Shown one piece after another: positions 34,528 to 43,692 of a stretch of 64,000 nt of DNA. A program made the position numbers and the translations under genes. The DNA is from Nonomuraea jabiensis. Its GTDB lineage: Bacteria > Actinomycetota > Actinomycetes > Streptosporangiales > Streptosporangiaceae. Numbering within the stretch: the first letter of the stretch is position 1; every line of letters begins with the position of its first letter. The notes below the pieces were generated by a model. It saw only the letters and a list, made by a program, of their open reading frames with translations, had not been told where the DNA came from and searched no databases. The stretch is from positions 7,762,501 through 7,826,500 of the forward strand of contig NZ_JACHMB010000001.1 in the NCBI RefSeq assembly GCF_014204795.1, given 5' to 3'.

Positions 34528-34628
34528 ACGCACACCTTTCTCCAGACCTGGGAAACGCCGGAGATCGTTTCCTCGCTGACCTAATCTGGGAATCAGTCAG
34601 GGCACAAGTCCGCCGAACGGGCCAAAAC

Positions 34629-34652
34629 CCGCCAGGTGGCGGTAACCCGCCA
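34629..34652. promoter_or_regulatory. CCGCCA palindrome in the subtilase/regulator divergent promoter
   Basis: Perfect arms CCGCCA and TGGCGG separated by GG (34629-34642), with a third direct CCGCCA half-site at 34647-34652. It lies 29 bases upstream of the regulator start. It is a candidate binding site for the regulator's LuxR-type domain. Confidence 0.35.
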
Positions 34653-34680
34653 TCCCGCGGGCGGAGAAAGGGCGTCGCCG

Positions 34681-35655
34681 ATGCTCGGAGCGATCGGCCT
34701 GTCACCGGCCGAGAGCCGCCTCTACGCGACGCTCGTCGAGAACCCGCGATCCTCCGCCGCCGAGCTCGCCACGCACTGCGGCGTCTCGACGCCCCTGGCG
34801 GCCCGGACGCTGGCGGCCTTCGCGCGGCGCGGCCTGGCCAGCAGGTTGCCGGGCCGCCGCGCCCGTTACGTCGCCGTCGCCCCCGACATCGCCTTCAGGC
34901 CGCTGCTCACCCGCCAGGAGGAGGAGCTCCACCAGGTGCGCACGGCCATCCACGAGCTCACCACGTCGTTCCACCTGGCCTCCCGCTACGCGGCGCACCC
35001 GGCCGAGCAGGTCGAGGTCGTCACGGGGACCGACAACATCATCAGCAGGGCGTACGCGCTCCAGGACAGCGCGCAGAGCATGTTCCGCAACATCGACAAG
35101 CCCCCGTACGTCATGCGCGGCCACGCCGACAACGTCGAGCGCGAGCGGCGCATGCTCAGGTCGGGCATCGACTACCGCAGCGTGTACGACCTGGAGTCGC
35201 TGGCGCTGCCCGGCAAGCTGCGGCTCGTCCAGGACTCCGTGGCCCACGGCGAGAAGGCCCGCGTGGTGGCCGGGGCGGCGGCCAAGATGTGGATCGCCGA
35301 CGACGCGCTCGCGCTGATCCCCATCCGCAACGGGGCGTACGCCATCGACGCGGCGTTCATCCTGCACCGGTCCGCCCTGCTCGACGCGCTGATCGCGCTG
35401 TTCGAGCTCGAGTGGCGGCGGGGGTTCCCGCTGCGCGGGGCGCCCCGGCCCGCCGCCGGCCCCGGCGAGCCCGACGAGCTGACCCGGGATCTGCTCGCGC
35501 TGCTCGCGGGCGGCCTGACGGACGAGGCCATCGCGCGGTCGCTGGGGCTCGGGCTGCGCACGGTTCAGCGCCGCATCCACGCCGTCATGCAGGAGCTGAA
35601 CGCCATCACCCGCTTCCAGGCGGGGCTGGCAGCCCGGGAGCGCGGCTGGATCTAG
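34681..35655 (+). CDS. Regulator with TrmB-type N-terminal HTH and LuxR-type C-terminal HTH
   Basis: 324 residues. The N-terminus is a TrmB/MarR-like winged helix (LSPAESRLYATLVENPRSSA, THCGVSTPLAARTLAAFARRG). A central region (about 75-250) resembles a phospholipase-D-like effector fold (RMLRSGIDYRSVYDLESL). The C-terminus is a GerE/LuxR helix-turn-helix (LLALLAGGLTDEAIARSLGL, GLRTVQRRIHAVMQEL). This two-HTH layout is common among actinomycete regulators sitting beside secreted proteases or peptide genes. ATG 34681 is preceded by GGAGAAAGGG. It is divergent from the giant subtilase, its likely target. Confidence 0.88.
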   Translation: MLGAIGLSPAESRLYATLVENPRSSAAELATHCGVSTPLAARTLAAFARRGLASRLPGRRARYVAVAPDIAFRPLLTRQEEELHQVRTAIHELTTSFHLASRYAAHPAEQVEVVTGTDNIISRAYALQDSAQSMFRNIDKPPYVMRGHADNVERERRMLRSGIDYRSVYDLESLALPGKLRLVQDSVAHGEKARVVAGAAAKMWIADDALALIPIRNGAYAIDAAFILHRSALLDALIALFELEWRRGFPLRGAPRPAAGPGEPDELTRDLLALLAGGLTDEAIARSLGLGLRTVQRRIHAVMQELNAITRFQAGLAARERGWI

Positions 35656-35664
35656 CCCCGGTCA

Positions 35665-36201
35665 TCACGCGTCCGGCCGGGTCAGGGTGAAGACCGACGC
35701 TCGCGACCGCGGGTAGAAGTCCGGCGGCAGCGGGCCCGCCTCCCGCCACCCGAGCCTGCGGTAGAGGCCGGCGGCGGGTGCGCCGGGGTCGGTGATGAGC
35801 CAGGCGGAGGACCGGCCGGCGGTCATCCGGTCGAGCAGGCGCGCGCCGATCCCCTGGCCCTGGTGGCCGGGGTGGACGAAGAGCTCGACGACCTCGAAGG
35901 CGCCACGGGTCAGCGCGGTCGCGGCGGGCAGGCCGAACGCCGTGACGAGGGCGTCGTAGACGCGGTTGCCGCTCAGCTCGTCCGGGGTCGGCCAGCCGTA
36001 GCAGACGCCGGTGAGCCGACCGGCGCCGTCGCTCGTGGTCAGCGCGCTGAAACCCGGTTTGGCGGCGCCCGCGGCGAGCTTGGCGGGGTAGCGTCCGAGC
36101 TGCTCGGGGGTCTCCGACCACGGCGGAGCGGCGTAGCAGCGCTCGTAGAGGTCGATGATCTGGGCGGATATCGCGGTGATGCCAGGTCCGTCGTGATGCA
36201 T
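35665..36201 (-). CDS. GNAT-family N-acetyltransferase
   Basis: 178 residues. The acetyl-CoA-binding signature is VELFVHPGHQGQGIGARLLDRM, with a typical LITDPGAPAAGLYRRLGWREAG strand-helix after it. The N-terminal IIDLYERCYAAPPWSETPEQLGRYP is typical of actinomycete GNATs of unknown substrate. It ends nine bases from the convergent regulator stop and starts at ATG 36201, 51 bases from the stop of the kinase gene to its right, which lies on the same strand. Confidence 0.85.
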   Translation of the reverse strand: MHHDGPGITAISAQIIDLYERCYAAPPWSETPEQLGRYPAKLAAGAAKPGFSALTTSDGAGRLTGVCYGWPTPDELSGNRVYDALVTAFGLPAATALTRGAFEVVELFVHPGHQGQGIGARLLDRMTAGRSSAWLITDPGAPAAGLYRRLGWREAGPLPPDFYPRSRASVFTLTRPDA

Positions 36202-36252
36202 GCACGCAGCCTAATTGCGAAAAGTTTGCAAGAGCAATATACCCGCATTATC

Positions 36253-39200
36253 TTACCGAGCCGCGCACACGTCCTGGTACGGCACGTCCTGGAGGTAGCG
36301 GTCCCATTCGGCGGGCGTGAGCGTGCGGCCCGCCCGCGCGCACACCTTCCCGATCACCAGCGCGTCCCCGACGGGCACCTCGCGCACGGCCCCGGCCGTC
36401 AGGCCGTCCTGCATGCCGACGTACAGGACGCTCCCGTCGGGGCCGAAGGCCATGGACGAGGGGGCGAACTCCCCGACCCGGTACGAGCTGCCCAGCCGGC
36501 GCCTGGACCGGACGTCCCAGAGCTCCAGCACGCCCTCGTCGGTGGACGTGGCGAGGGTCCTGCCGTCCGGCGAGAAGACCATGACGGAGCTGGCGCCGGC
36601 GGCGCGGGGCAGGACGGGACGCAGCGGCGTCGGGCCCTTGACGTCCCACAGCCCGATCCGGTGGGTGGCGGACTCCTGTACGGCCAGGAGCCCGTCACGG
36701 CTGACGGCCAGCGCGCCGGCATCGCCGAGCCCGGAGCCGGCGGCCTTGCCGGTCATCACGTCGACCAGCCGGCCGTCGGCCGAGACGAACACCTGCCGCC
36801 CCGGAAGGAAGGGGCCGACGTTCAGCCGGGTCTGGTACGCGGCCACCACGCGGCCGTCGGCGGCGTCCAGCACCGCCATGCTCATCAACGGGCTCTGGCC
36901 CAGCAGGAGGGTGATGGCGATCCTGCGCCCGTCGGGGGTGAAGTCGACGTACGCCGGCTGGTAGTCGCCTTCCCCCACCCGCTTGGACCAGAGTTTCCGC
37001 CTGCTCGCCAGGTCCCACAGGGTGATCGTGCGGTCCATGCCGGCGACGGCCAGCCTGGTGCCGGCGTCGTCCATACCCAGGACGGATCCTTCCTCCCCGA
37101 CACGCATGCGGCCCGCCTCCTTGCGCGTCCGCAGGTCGAACACGCTCAGCTCGGCGTCGTTCGCCCACGACACCGCCCAGTGGGCGTCAGGGCTGAGCCT
37201 CGGGGTGTCGGGCAGGGCGACGGACGGGGTGCGCGGCGTGAGGTCCACGCTGATGACGGTGTCGTCGACGAGGTAACGCAGCGTCCTGCCGTCGGGGTCG
37301 AAGCGGACGTCGCCGAACTCGCCCTCGGCGCGGTAGCGCAAGACGGTCCGCTGGTCGCTGATCCGCATGACCTCCAGGTCGCGGCCGTAGAAACCGGCGA
37401 TGTAGCGCCCGTCGGCGCTGAAGCGCAGCCGCGCGGAGTCGTGGCAGATCCCGCAGTTCAGCGTCTCCTTCAGCGTGCGCTCCCGCCCCGTGACGGCGTC
37501 CACGAGGACGATGTCGCCCGCGACGTCGGCGCAGGCCAGGGTCTTGCCGTCCGCGCTGTAGGCCGCCAGCACGTGGTTCCTCACGCAGGCGGGGAAGGGG
37601 CGTTCGACGGTCCAGCCGGGCAGGGCGATCTGGTCGAACCGGTAACCGGGCAGCAGCAGGTGCTTTCCCGTCGGGTCCACGAGCGGCGCGGGGGTCTGCG
37701 CCATCGTCCGGTCCGCATAGACCATCCGGCCGAATCGCTTGCCCGTGGTCACGTCGATGAGGAAAGGGACGTCGTCGGCCATGGTGACCACGAGCGTCGT
37801 CTCGTGCTCGCCGAACACGACGCCGTAGCCGCCGTTCCCGGTCGCCTCGAGCGATCTCCGCACCAGCGTCCTGCCCGTCTTCAGGTCCCAGACGCCCAGC
37901 TCGTCGGAGGTGGTCTGGGCGAGCAGGCGCCCGCTGCGGCTGAGCGCCGGGCCCTGGATGATCGTCCCGCGCAGGGTCATGCCGGGCCAGCTCGCCGTCC
38001 GCCTGCCGGTGCGCACGTCGTAGACGTTGACGCCGCCCTCGCTGAAGCTGACCAGCGTGCGCCCGTCGCGGCTCAGCGTCCGCCGGCCCATGCCCTTGAC
38101 CGGCGGGTCGCGGAAGGCCGCCGTCTCCTGCTGCTGGAGCGAGCCCATCAGACTGGAGCGGGCCTCCGGCTGCGGCGAGACCCGGTACGCGGCCACGCTG
38201 AGCAGCATCGCCAGGCTCGGGTCGGCGGTGCGCATGCGGTCGGCCTCGGCCGCCACCTGCTTGGCGGTCAGGATGTCGAGCCGCTCGACGGCCTGCCGGC
38301 GCTGCCACACGGCCAGCCCGCCCGCCACCAGCGCCACCGCCAGCAGCCCCGCCAGCGCCGTCGTGACCAGCGTCCTGCGCCGGGAGCGCCGCCTGGTCAG
38401 CTCGGTGCCCGCACGCAGGAAATCGCGCTCGAACGGGGTCAGCGTCAGATGCCTGCGGCCGGTCGCCGCCCAGCTCAGCGCCTGCTCCAGGCGGCTGCCC
38501 TGCAGCACGTCGCCGTCGCGCCGGCCGTGCTCCTCCCAGTGCCGCGCCGCCGCGTTGATCTGGTCCAGCATCTCCAGCCCGGCGCGCTCGGCCTCCATCC
38601 AGGTGCGCAGGCGCGGCCAGGCCCGCAGCAGGCCGGGACGCGCCAGCGCCACCGACCCGTCCCTGGTGGTGACCACGTACGAGAACGCCTCCAGGATCCG
38701 CTGGACGGCCGCCGCCTCGTGGTCCGGCCGGCCGCCGAACAGCTCCTCGTGGCCGGCCGTCCGCAGCGTCTCCTGGCCGTCGGCGTTCACTGCGACCAGC
38801 CGCAGGAACACCTCGGCCGCCAGGTCGCGCGCCTCCGGGCCGAGCGAGCCGTAGGCGTCCTCGGCGATCGCGCCCAGCGCGGGGTCGTCCCGGTCGGGCA
38901 CCCGCATCCCCCCGGCGCGGCGGCTGCCGGCCGCCAGCAGCCCGCCCACGTCCGACCCGTCGCCGCTGACCAGCGCCAGCAGCAGGTCGCGGGCGGACGG
39001 CCGGGCCCGCGGATCCTTCTCCAGCGCGGCCTCGATCAGCGTGGCCAGCCCCGGGGGCAGCGCGCTCAGGTCGGGGTGGTGCGTCAGCACGCGGTGCATG
39101 ACGCCACCCAGGTTCTCGCCGCCGAACGGGTCCTGCCCGGTGGCCGCGAACACCATGATCGCGCCCCACGCGAAGACGTCGGCCGGCATCCCCGCCCGCT

Positions 39201-39741
39201 GCCCGGTCAGCACCTCGGGCGCCATGTAACCGGGCGTGCCCGCCAGCTCGCCGGTCCTGGTCAGCGACATCTCCGCCGTCCTGGCGATGCCGAAGTCGAT
39301 CACGCGCGGCCCGTCCGGGCCGAGCAGCACGTTGTCCGGCTTCAGGTCGCGGTGGACGACGCCCGCCTCGTGGATCGCGGTGAGCGCCGTGGCCACCGCC
39401 GTCGCCAGCCGGTGCAGGTCGTCGCCGGTGAAGCGCCGCCCCTCCCGTACGGCCTCGCGCAGGCTCGGGCCCGGCACGTACTCCGAGACCAGGTACGGTT
39501 TGCCGCCGTCGAGATCGGCCGCCAGCAGCCGGGCGGTGCAGAACGAGGCCACCCGCTCGGCGGCGGCCGCCTCCTTGGCGAAGCGCCCGCGGTCTCCCGC
39601 CGCGTGCAGCACCTTCACCGCCACCCGCCGGCCGTCGGGGTCGTAGGCGTCGTACACGACCCCCTGACCTCCCGCGCCGAGCCGCCCGGCCAGCCAGTAG
39701 TCCCCGATCCGCTGCGGGTCCCCCGCGATCAGCGCCTCCAC
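36253..39741 (-). CDS. Ser/Thr protein kinase with membrane helix and WD40 beta-propeller
   Basis: 1162 residues. The Hanks-type kinase domain (about 14-255) has GRLGAGGQGVVYDAY, AVKVL, VVHRDLKPDNVLL, VIDFGIA and TPGYMAPEV, so all catalytic motifs are kept. A helical middle region (about 290-445) resembles the C-terminal part of a novel-STAND module without a P-loop. A membrane helix lies near 449-468, then about fourteen WD40-like repeats (about 530-1150) that would face outside and bind a ligand or partner. GTG 39741 is the only start that gives the full glycine loop, with no ribosome site ahead, so a leaderless message is possible. It is divergent from a histidine kinase. Confidence 0.92.
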   Translation of the reverse strand: MEALIAGDPQRIGDYWLAGRLGAGGQGVVYDAYDPDGRRVAVKVLHAAGDRGRFAKEAAAAERVASFCTARLLAADLDGGKPYLVSEYVPGPSLREAVREGRRFTGDDLHRLATAVATALTAIHEAGVVHRDLKPDNVLLGPDGPRVIDFGIARTAEMSLTRTGELAGTPGYMAPEVLTGQRAGMPADVFAWGAIMVFAATGQDPFGGENLGGVMHRVLTHHPDLSALPPGLATLIEAALEKDPRARPSARDLLLALVSGDGSDVGGLLAAGSRRAGGMRVPDRDDPALGAIAEDAYGSLGPEARDLAAEVFLRLVAVNADGQETLRTAGHEELFGGRPDHEAAAVQRILEAFSYVVTTRDGSVALARPGLLRAWPRLRTWMEAERAGLEMLDQINAAARHWEEHGRRDGDVLQGSRLEQALSWAATGRRHLTLTPFERDFLRAGTELTRRRSRRRTLVTTALAGLLAVALVAGGLAVWQRRQAVERLDILTAKQVAAEADRMRTADPSLAMLLSVAAYRVSPQPEARSSLMGSLQQQETAAFRDPPVKGMGRRTLSRDGRTLVSFSEGGVNVYDVRTGRRTASWPGMTLRGTIIQGPALSRSGRLLAQTTSDELGVWDLKTGRTLVRRSLEATGNGGYGVVFGEHETTLVVTMADDVPFLIDVTTGKRFGRMVYADRTMAQTPAPLVDPTGKHLLLPGYRFDQIALPGWTVERPFPACVRNHVLAAYSADGKTLACADVAGDIVLVDAVTGRERTLKETLNCGICHDSARLRFSADGRYIAGFYGRDLEVMRISDQRTVLRYRAEGEFGDVRFDPDGRTLRYLVDDTVISVDLTPRTPSVALPDTPRLSPDAHWAVSWANDAELSVFDLRTRKEAGRMRVGEEGSVLGMDDAGTRLAVAGMDRTITLWDLASRRKLWSKRVGEGDYQPAYVDFTPDGRRIAITLLLGQSPLMSMAVLDAADGRVVAAYQTRLNVGPFLPGRQVFVSADGRLVDVMTGKAAGSGLGDAGALAVSRDGLLAVQESATHRIGLWDVKGPTPLRPVLPRAAGASSVMVFSPDGRTLATSTDEGVLELWDVRSRRRLGSSYRVGEFAPSSMAFGPDGSVLYVGMQDGLTAGAVREVPVGDALVIGKVCARAGRTLTPAEWDRYLQDVPYQDVCAAR

Positions 39742-39830
39742 GGCGGGTTAGATGCCCCCGGTCCCGCCAAAGTTGCGGCGGGCCCCCAGGGAGTCCGGCC
39801 GGGGTCCGGTCTGCGCGTATCGTCTGTCCG

Positions 39831-40949
39831 GTGAGCTGGATGTGGGTCGCCGACGCCGTACCGGCGCTGGCCGCGCTCTCGTTCGCGGTTTCATCGGTGG
39901 GGGCCGCGCCGTTTCAGCGGCGGCTCAGGGCACGCCTGCCCGCGCTGGCCCTCCTGGCCGCGGCCGTCTCCCTGGCCGTCACGCTCGCCCACGTCATGGG
40001 CGCGTTGGAGGCGGCGCCGGGCGCCGACCTGCTGGGGATGGCCGAGGGCCTGGCGCTCGCGGCGCTGGCCGGCCTGGTCGTCCGGTACGCGCCGCCCCGG
40101 CGGGCGGCCCCGGCCGCGTCGGCGGCGGGCCTGGCCGGGGCCGTCTGGCTGCTGCGGTTCTTCTTCCCGGTCTCGTTCCTGGAAGCGGTGGGCGCGTGCG
40201 CGTTCTGGGGCCTGGGCGCGCTCCTGGCCGCCGCCGTGGGCGGCTACCTGCGCTTCCTCGACGTACGGCAGGCGCGCGCGACGGCCGACGCCCGGACCGC
40301 GCTGCGGCTGCGGCTGGCCCGGGACCTGCACGACTTCGTCGCCCACGACCTCAGCGAGATGGTGGCGCACGCCCAGGCGGGCATGGTGGCGGGCGATCCG
40401 CTGCGCGCCCTCGAACGCGTCGAGGCGGCCGGCCAGCGCGCCCTGTCGATGCTGGACCGGACCCTGGACACGCTCCACCACGACCTGCCCCTCACCCCGG
40501 CGGGCGACCTCGACGGCATCCGCGCCGCCGCCGAGCGCTTCTCCGAGGCGGGGCCCGCCGAGGTCCGCCTGCGCATGGACGCGGTGCCGGCGGTGCCCGC
40601 GGACACCGGGGCCCTGGCCTACCGGATCGTGATCGAGGGGCTGACCAACGTGCGGCGGCACGCCCCGCGGGCGGCCCGGGTCGACCTCGCCGTGACCGCG
40701 GAGTCCGGCGCGCTCGAGATCACCATGACCAACGACGGCGTGGCGGGAACAAGGGGCGGCCGGCGAGGCGGGTCCGGTCTGCCCGCTCTGGCCGCGCTCG
40801 TCCGGGAACAGGGCGGTGACCTGGTGGCGCGGGCCGTACCGGACGGGTGGTCGCTGGCCGCCCGGCTGCCGCTGGCACAATCGCCGGGGTGGCCATCCGC
40901 ATCCTCATCGCCGACGACCAGGAAGGCATCCGCGCCGCCTTCCGCCTGA
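39831..40949 (+). CDS. Compact membrane histidine kinase
   Basis: About 372 residues: four to five membrane helices (residues 8-140), an unusual H-box LARDLHDFVAHDLSEMVAHA with phospho-acceptor H167, and an HATPase domain (YRIVIEGLTNVRRHAP, TNDGVAG, GGSGLPALAAL). It lacks a sensory domain outside the membrane, so it may sense a membrane or cytoplasmic state. GTG 39831 starts the first helix. The 3' end overlaps the response-regulator gene by 61 bases in another frame, making the last 20 residues (Pro/Ser-rich) probably non-functional tail. Confidence 0.88.
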   Translation: MSWMWVADAVPALAALSFAVSSVGAAPFQRRLRARLPALALLAAAVSLAVTLAHVMGALEAAPGADLLGMAEGLALAALAGLVVRYAPPRRAAPAASAAGLAGAVWLLRFFFPVSFLEAVGACAFWGLGALLAAAVGGYLRFLDVRQARATADARTALRLRLARDLHDFVAHDLSEMVAHAQAGMVAGDPLRALERVEAAGQRALSMLDRTLDTLHHDLPLTPAGDLDGIRAAAERFSEAGPAEVRLRMDAVPAVPADTGALAYRIVIEGLTNVRRHAPRAARVDLAVTAESGALEITMTNDGVAGTRGGRRGGSGLPALAALVREQGGDLVARAVPDGWSLAARLPLAQSPGWPSASSSPTTRKASAPPSA

Positions 40950-41527
40950 TCCTCGACGCCCAGCCCGACATGACCGTCGTGGCCGAGGCCGCCGACGGCC
41001 GGGCCGCGATCGAGACCGCCAGGGCGATCGGGCCCGACGTGGTGCTCGCCGACATCCGCATGCCCGGGGCCGACGGCATCGAGGTGGCCCGCGCCCTGGC
41101 CGGCTCCGGCATCCACGTCGTGATCGTCACCACGTTCGGGCTGGACGAGTACGTCGACGCGGCGCTGCGGCACGGCGCCTCCGGGTTCGTCCTCAAGCGC
41201 TCCGGCCCCGCGCTGCTGGTCGAGGCCGTCCGGGCCGCGATGAACGGCGACATGCTCATCAGCCCCCAGCTCACCGTCCGGCTGCTCCGCCAGCGCGGCC
41301 TGCCGGAGACACCTTCCGGGGCGCCGCACGTCGTCCTCACCCAGCGCGAGGACGAGATCGTGGCGATGGTGGCGCACGGCAGGACCAACGCCGAGATCGC
41401 CGCGGAGCTCTGCCTCGCGCCGGGCACGGTCAAGAACCACATCGCCGCGATCCAGCGCAAGATCGAGGCCAGGAACCGGGTCGCCATCGCCGCGTGGGCC
41501 TGGGCCACCGGCAGGGCCGAGCCGTGA
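40889..41527 (+). CDS. NarL/FixJ-type response regulator
   Basis: 212 residues. The receiver has the acidic pair near 9-10 (IADDQEG), phospho-acceptor D55 in VVLADIRMPGADG and K in GFVLKRSGP. The LuxR helix-turn-helix is at about 145-205 (LTQREDEIVAMVAHGRTNAE, LAPGTVKNHIAAIQRKI). GTG 40889 lies inside the kinase gene and matches the family N-terminus; partner assignment to that kinase is firm from the overlap. Target genes are unknown. Confidence 0.92.
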   Translation: MAIRILIADDQEGIRAAFRLILDAQPDMTVVAEAADGRAAIETARAIGPDVVLADIRMPGADGIEVARALAGSGIHVVIVTTFGLDEYVDAALRHGASGFVLKRSGPALLVEAVRAAMNGDMLISPQLTVRLLRQRGLPETPSGAPHVVLTQREDEIVAMVAHGRTNAEIAAELCLAPGTVKNHIAAIQRKIEARNRVAIAAWAWATGRAEP

Positions 41528-41531
41528 TCCC

Positions 41532-42515
41532 TCAGGGTGTGCCGAGGCCGTGCCACTGCCGTAACGCGTCGAGGTGCTCCGGCCTGCCGACGGCGGCGAG
41601 GTTGGAGCGGTAGAGTCCGATCGCGTGCGGGTCGTCGAGCTCCGCCCGCGTGCACGGCCGCAGGACGTTGTCCAGCTCGTCGATCACGAAGACCCAGGGG
41701 TAGCGGGCGAAGACGAGGTCGAGCAGCTCGCCCGCGGCGCAGCCGCAGTTCTCCTGGAGCTCGGGATGCACCTCGAACAGCAGCGCCGGCAGCGCGGCCA
41801 GGGTCTCGGCCGCGCCCCGCAGCACGAAGCCCTCGTAGCCCTCGACGTCGATCTTGATGAGGTCGGGCGGGCCGAGGCCGCCGCCGGCGAGGTAGGAGTC
41901 GATCGAGGTCATGGGTATGGTGAGGGCGCCCGCGGCGGTCCCGACGTTCGCCGCGGCGGCCGAGTGCTTGCCCGTCTGCTCGCCCGACAGGTGCACGGTG
42001 AGCCGGCCCGGCGCCGCCCCCACGGCCACGGGCTCGATGGTCACCCGGCCGGCGAGGTCGTTGCGCTCCACGTTGCGCCGCAGGTAGCCGAGGTTCTCCG
42101 GCACCGGCTCGAAGGCGATCAGGCGGCCGTCCGCGGGCAGGCGCGCCGCGCCGGTGCAGGTGTAGACGCCGATGTTCGCCCCCACGTCGAGGACGGAACG
42201 GCTGATCGAGGCCAGCCGCTCGAAGACGCCGACCTCGAACTCCTCGTAGTAGCCCGCCGAGACCGAGGGCATGATCGTGGCGTCCCACGCCGGGCCGGTC
42301 AGCACGACGCCCCGGTAACGGGCCTCGGCGTCGCCCTCGCCCGTGGTCACGCCCAGCCGGAACACCGTGTGGTAGAGCCGGTTGACCAGGGCGAAGCGCC
42401 GGATGCTGCGACCGCGTAAGAGCCTGCGGGCCAGCGGGCTCCGGTTCGCCGCCCTGGCCGCCCGCATCACCCGGATGGCGAGCCCCTGCCGTAGCCGCTT
42501 GATCAAGATGAACAT
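41532..42515 (-). CDS. FkbM-family methyltransferase
   Basis: 327 residues. SAM-binding motif SVLDVGANIGVYTCTGAARL, the FkbM-typical LIAFEPVPENLGYLRRNVERN and the DLIKIDVEGYEGFVLRGA block are all present. These enzymes O-methylate sugars, polyketides or polysaccharide ends. The N-terminal 60 residues are basic and amphipathic. ATG 42515 is preferred over ATG 42524 because the AGG-containing site is better spaced. The stop is four bases from the convergent response-regulator stop. No glycosyltransferase or biosynthetic gene is beside it, so the acceptor is unknown. Confidence 0.9.
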   Translation of the reverse strand: MFILIKRLRQGLAIRVMRAARAANRSPLARRLLRGRSIRRFALVNRLYHTVFRLGVTTGEGDAEARYRGVVLTGPAWDATIMPSVSAGYYEEFEVGVFERLASISRSVLDVGANIGVYTCTGAARLPADGRLIAFEPVPENLGYLRRNVERNDLAGRVTIEPVAVGAAPGRLTVHLSGEQTGKHSAAAANVGTAAGALTIPMTSIDSYLAGGGLGPPDLIKIDVEGYEGFVLRGAAETLAALPALLFEVHPELQENCGCAAGELLDLVFARYPWVFVIDELDNVLRPCTRAELDDPHAIGLYRSNLAAVGRPEHLDALRQWHGLGTP

Positions 42516-42538
42516 GAAACACATCCTGCCGACAAATG

Positions 42539-43309
42539 TCAGGGGCGCGGGAGCAAGATCCGGTATTCGTCGGGCAGCCGGCCCGCCACGTCGGCGTACT
42601 CCTCACCGGCGATCGACTCGCGCAGCATGGCGAAGACCGCCCTGGCGTGCTCGCGGGCGCGCTCGGGGGAGACGCCCTCGCGCGTGGCGATCCGGCGGAC
42701 GAACTCCTCCAGCGCGACCTCCCGGCCGGGCCCCGCGCCCACCCCGCGCTTCAGCGGCGCGTGCAGCTGGACGGGCAGCTGGCCGACCAGGTCCTCGACC
42801 TTGCCCGGGGCGATGCGCTCGGCGAGCGTCTCCAGCGCCGCCTCGGTGGCCCGGCGCGCGCCCGCGTAGTCGAGCCCGGCCCGTTCCGCGACCCCGGCCA
42901 GGAACTCCCTGGCCGGCACGATCTCGACGTACCCGCGCCCGGCCTCGGCGACCAGGGCCTCGAAGTCGTCCGGGAGGTCGGCCGCCATGTCGGCGAACTC
43001 CTCGGGACTCACCGCCTGCCCCATCGCCCAGAACACCGCGCGGGCGTGCCGCCCGGCCGTCTCGGCGTCGACCCCGGCGCGCTCGGCCACCCGCCGCAAG
43101 AACTCCTCGACGCCGAAGGTCTCGGGGTCCCGCTCGGTGTAGAGCCAGGGCATCGCCTCCGGGGGCAGCTCCCTGAGCAGGTCGCGGCTCTCGTCCTTCG
43201 AGAGCCGCTCGGAGAGCGTACGGAGCGTGGCCTGCACGGCGCGTTCGGCGGCCTGGGGCCCCGCCCCGGTCTGCTGCTCCACGATCTTGAGCAACTGGTC
43301 GTAGTACAT
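42539..43309 (-). CDS. DUF2267 protein with two tandem domains
   Basis: 256 residues made of two homologous DUF2267 halves (about 1-125 and 130-256), each itself a pair of helical repeats. Compare ERAVQATLRTLSERLSKDES with RRATEAALETLAERIAPGKV, and RHARAVFWAMGQAVSPEEFA with EHARAVFAMLRESIAGEEYA. DUF2267 proteins are small helical cytoplasmic proteins of unknown role, often in stress regulons. ATG 43309 begins MYYDQLLKIVEQ, the usual family start. It is the next gene upstream of the FkbM methyltransferase on the same strand, only 23 bases apart. Confidence 0.85.
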   Translation of the reverse strand: MYYDQLLKIVEQQTGAGPQAAERAVQATLRTLSERLSKDESRDLLRELPPEAMPWLYTERDPETFGVEEFLRRVAERAGVDAETAGRHARAVFWAMGQAVSPEEFADMAADLPDDFEALVAEAGRGYVEIVPAREFLAGVAERAGLDYAGARRATEAALETLAERIAPGKVEDLVGQLPVQLHAPLKRGVGAGPGREVALEEFVRRIATREGVSPERAREHARAVFAMLRESIAGEEYADVAGRLPDEYRILLPRP

Positions 43310-43392
43310 CCCCGCTCCCCGCGCCGAGCCTGTCGAGTTCCGCCTGCTCAGCTACCCCGGAAAAGGGGAGCGTCACCCCTCGGGCGGCCCCG

Positions 43393-43602
43393 TCAGACGG
43401 TGCCGCCGCGCAGCAGCTCCTTGGAATCGTGTTCCACGAGCACCGGGATGAAATCGCGCACCGGGCTGGTGGCGAATCGGTCATAGGCCGTCCGCACTGC
43501 CGCCTCGACCTGCTCGGCCGAGCGCGTGCCGGTGAATCTGGCGACCAGCCTGGTCACCACGTCCTGGATCGCCTCGCGTTCGAGGCGCTCGTCGTACGCC
43601 AT
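43393..43602 (-). CDS. Small three-helix-bundle protein
   Basis: 69 residues: REAIQDVVTRLVARF, then SAEQVEAAVRTAYDRF, then SPVRDFIPVLVEHDSKELL. This is the pattern of the short actinomycete three-helix-bundle dimerisation-domain proteins often fused to or found beside regulators. ATG 43602 has AAGG just ahead. Alone it probably dimerises; a partner is not visible. It sits 84 bases upstream of the DUF2267 gene on the same strand. Confidence 0.7.
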   Translation of the reverse strand: MAYDERLEREAIQDVVTRLVARFTGTRSAEQVEAAVRTAYDRFATSPVRDFIPVLVEHDSKELLRGGTV

Positions 43603-43692
43603 GACCTTGTCATAGCACGTTCCAAAGCCCGCCCCATAGAGCACTTTTTCGGTATAAATCAGTCACCATGGGCGGGCGGCCCATGCCCGATA

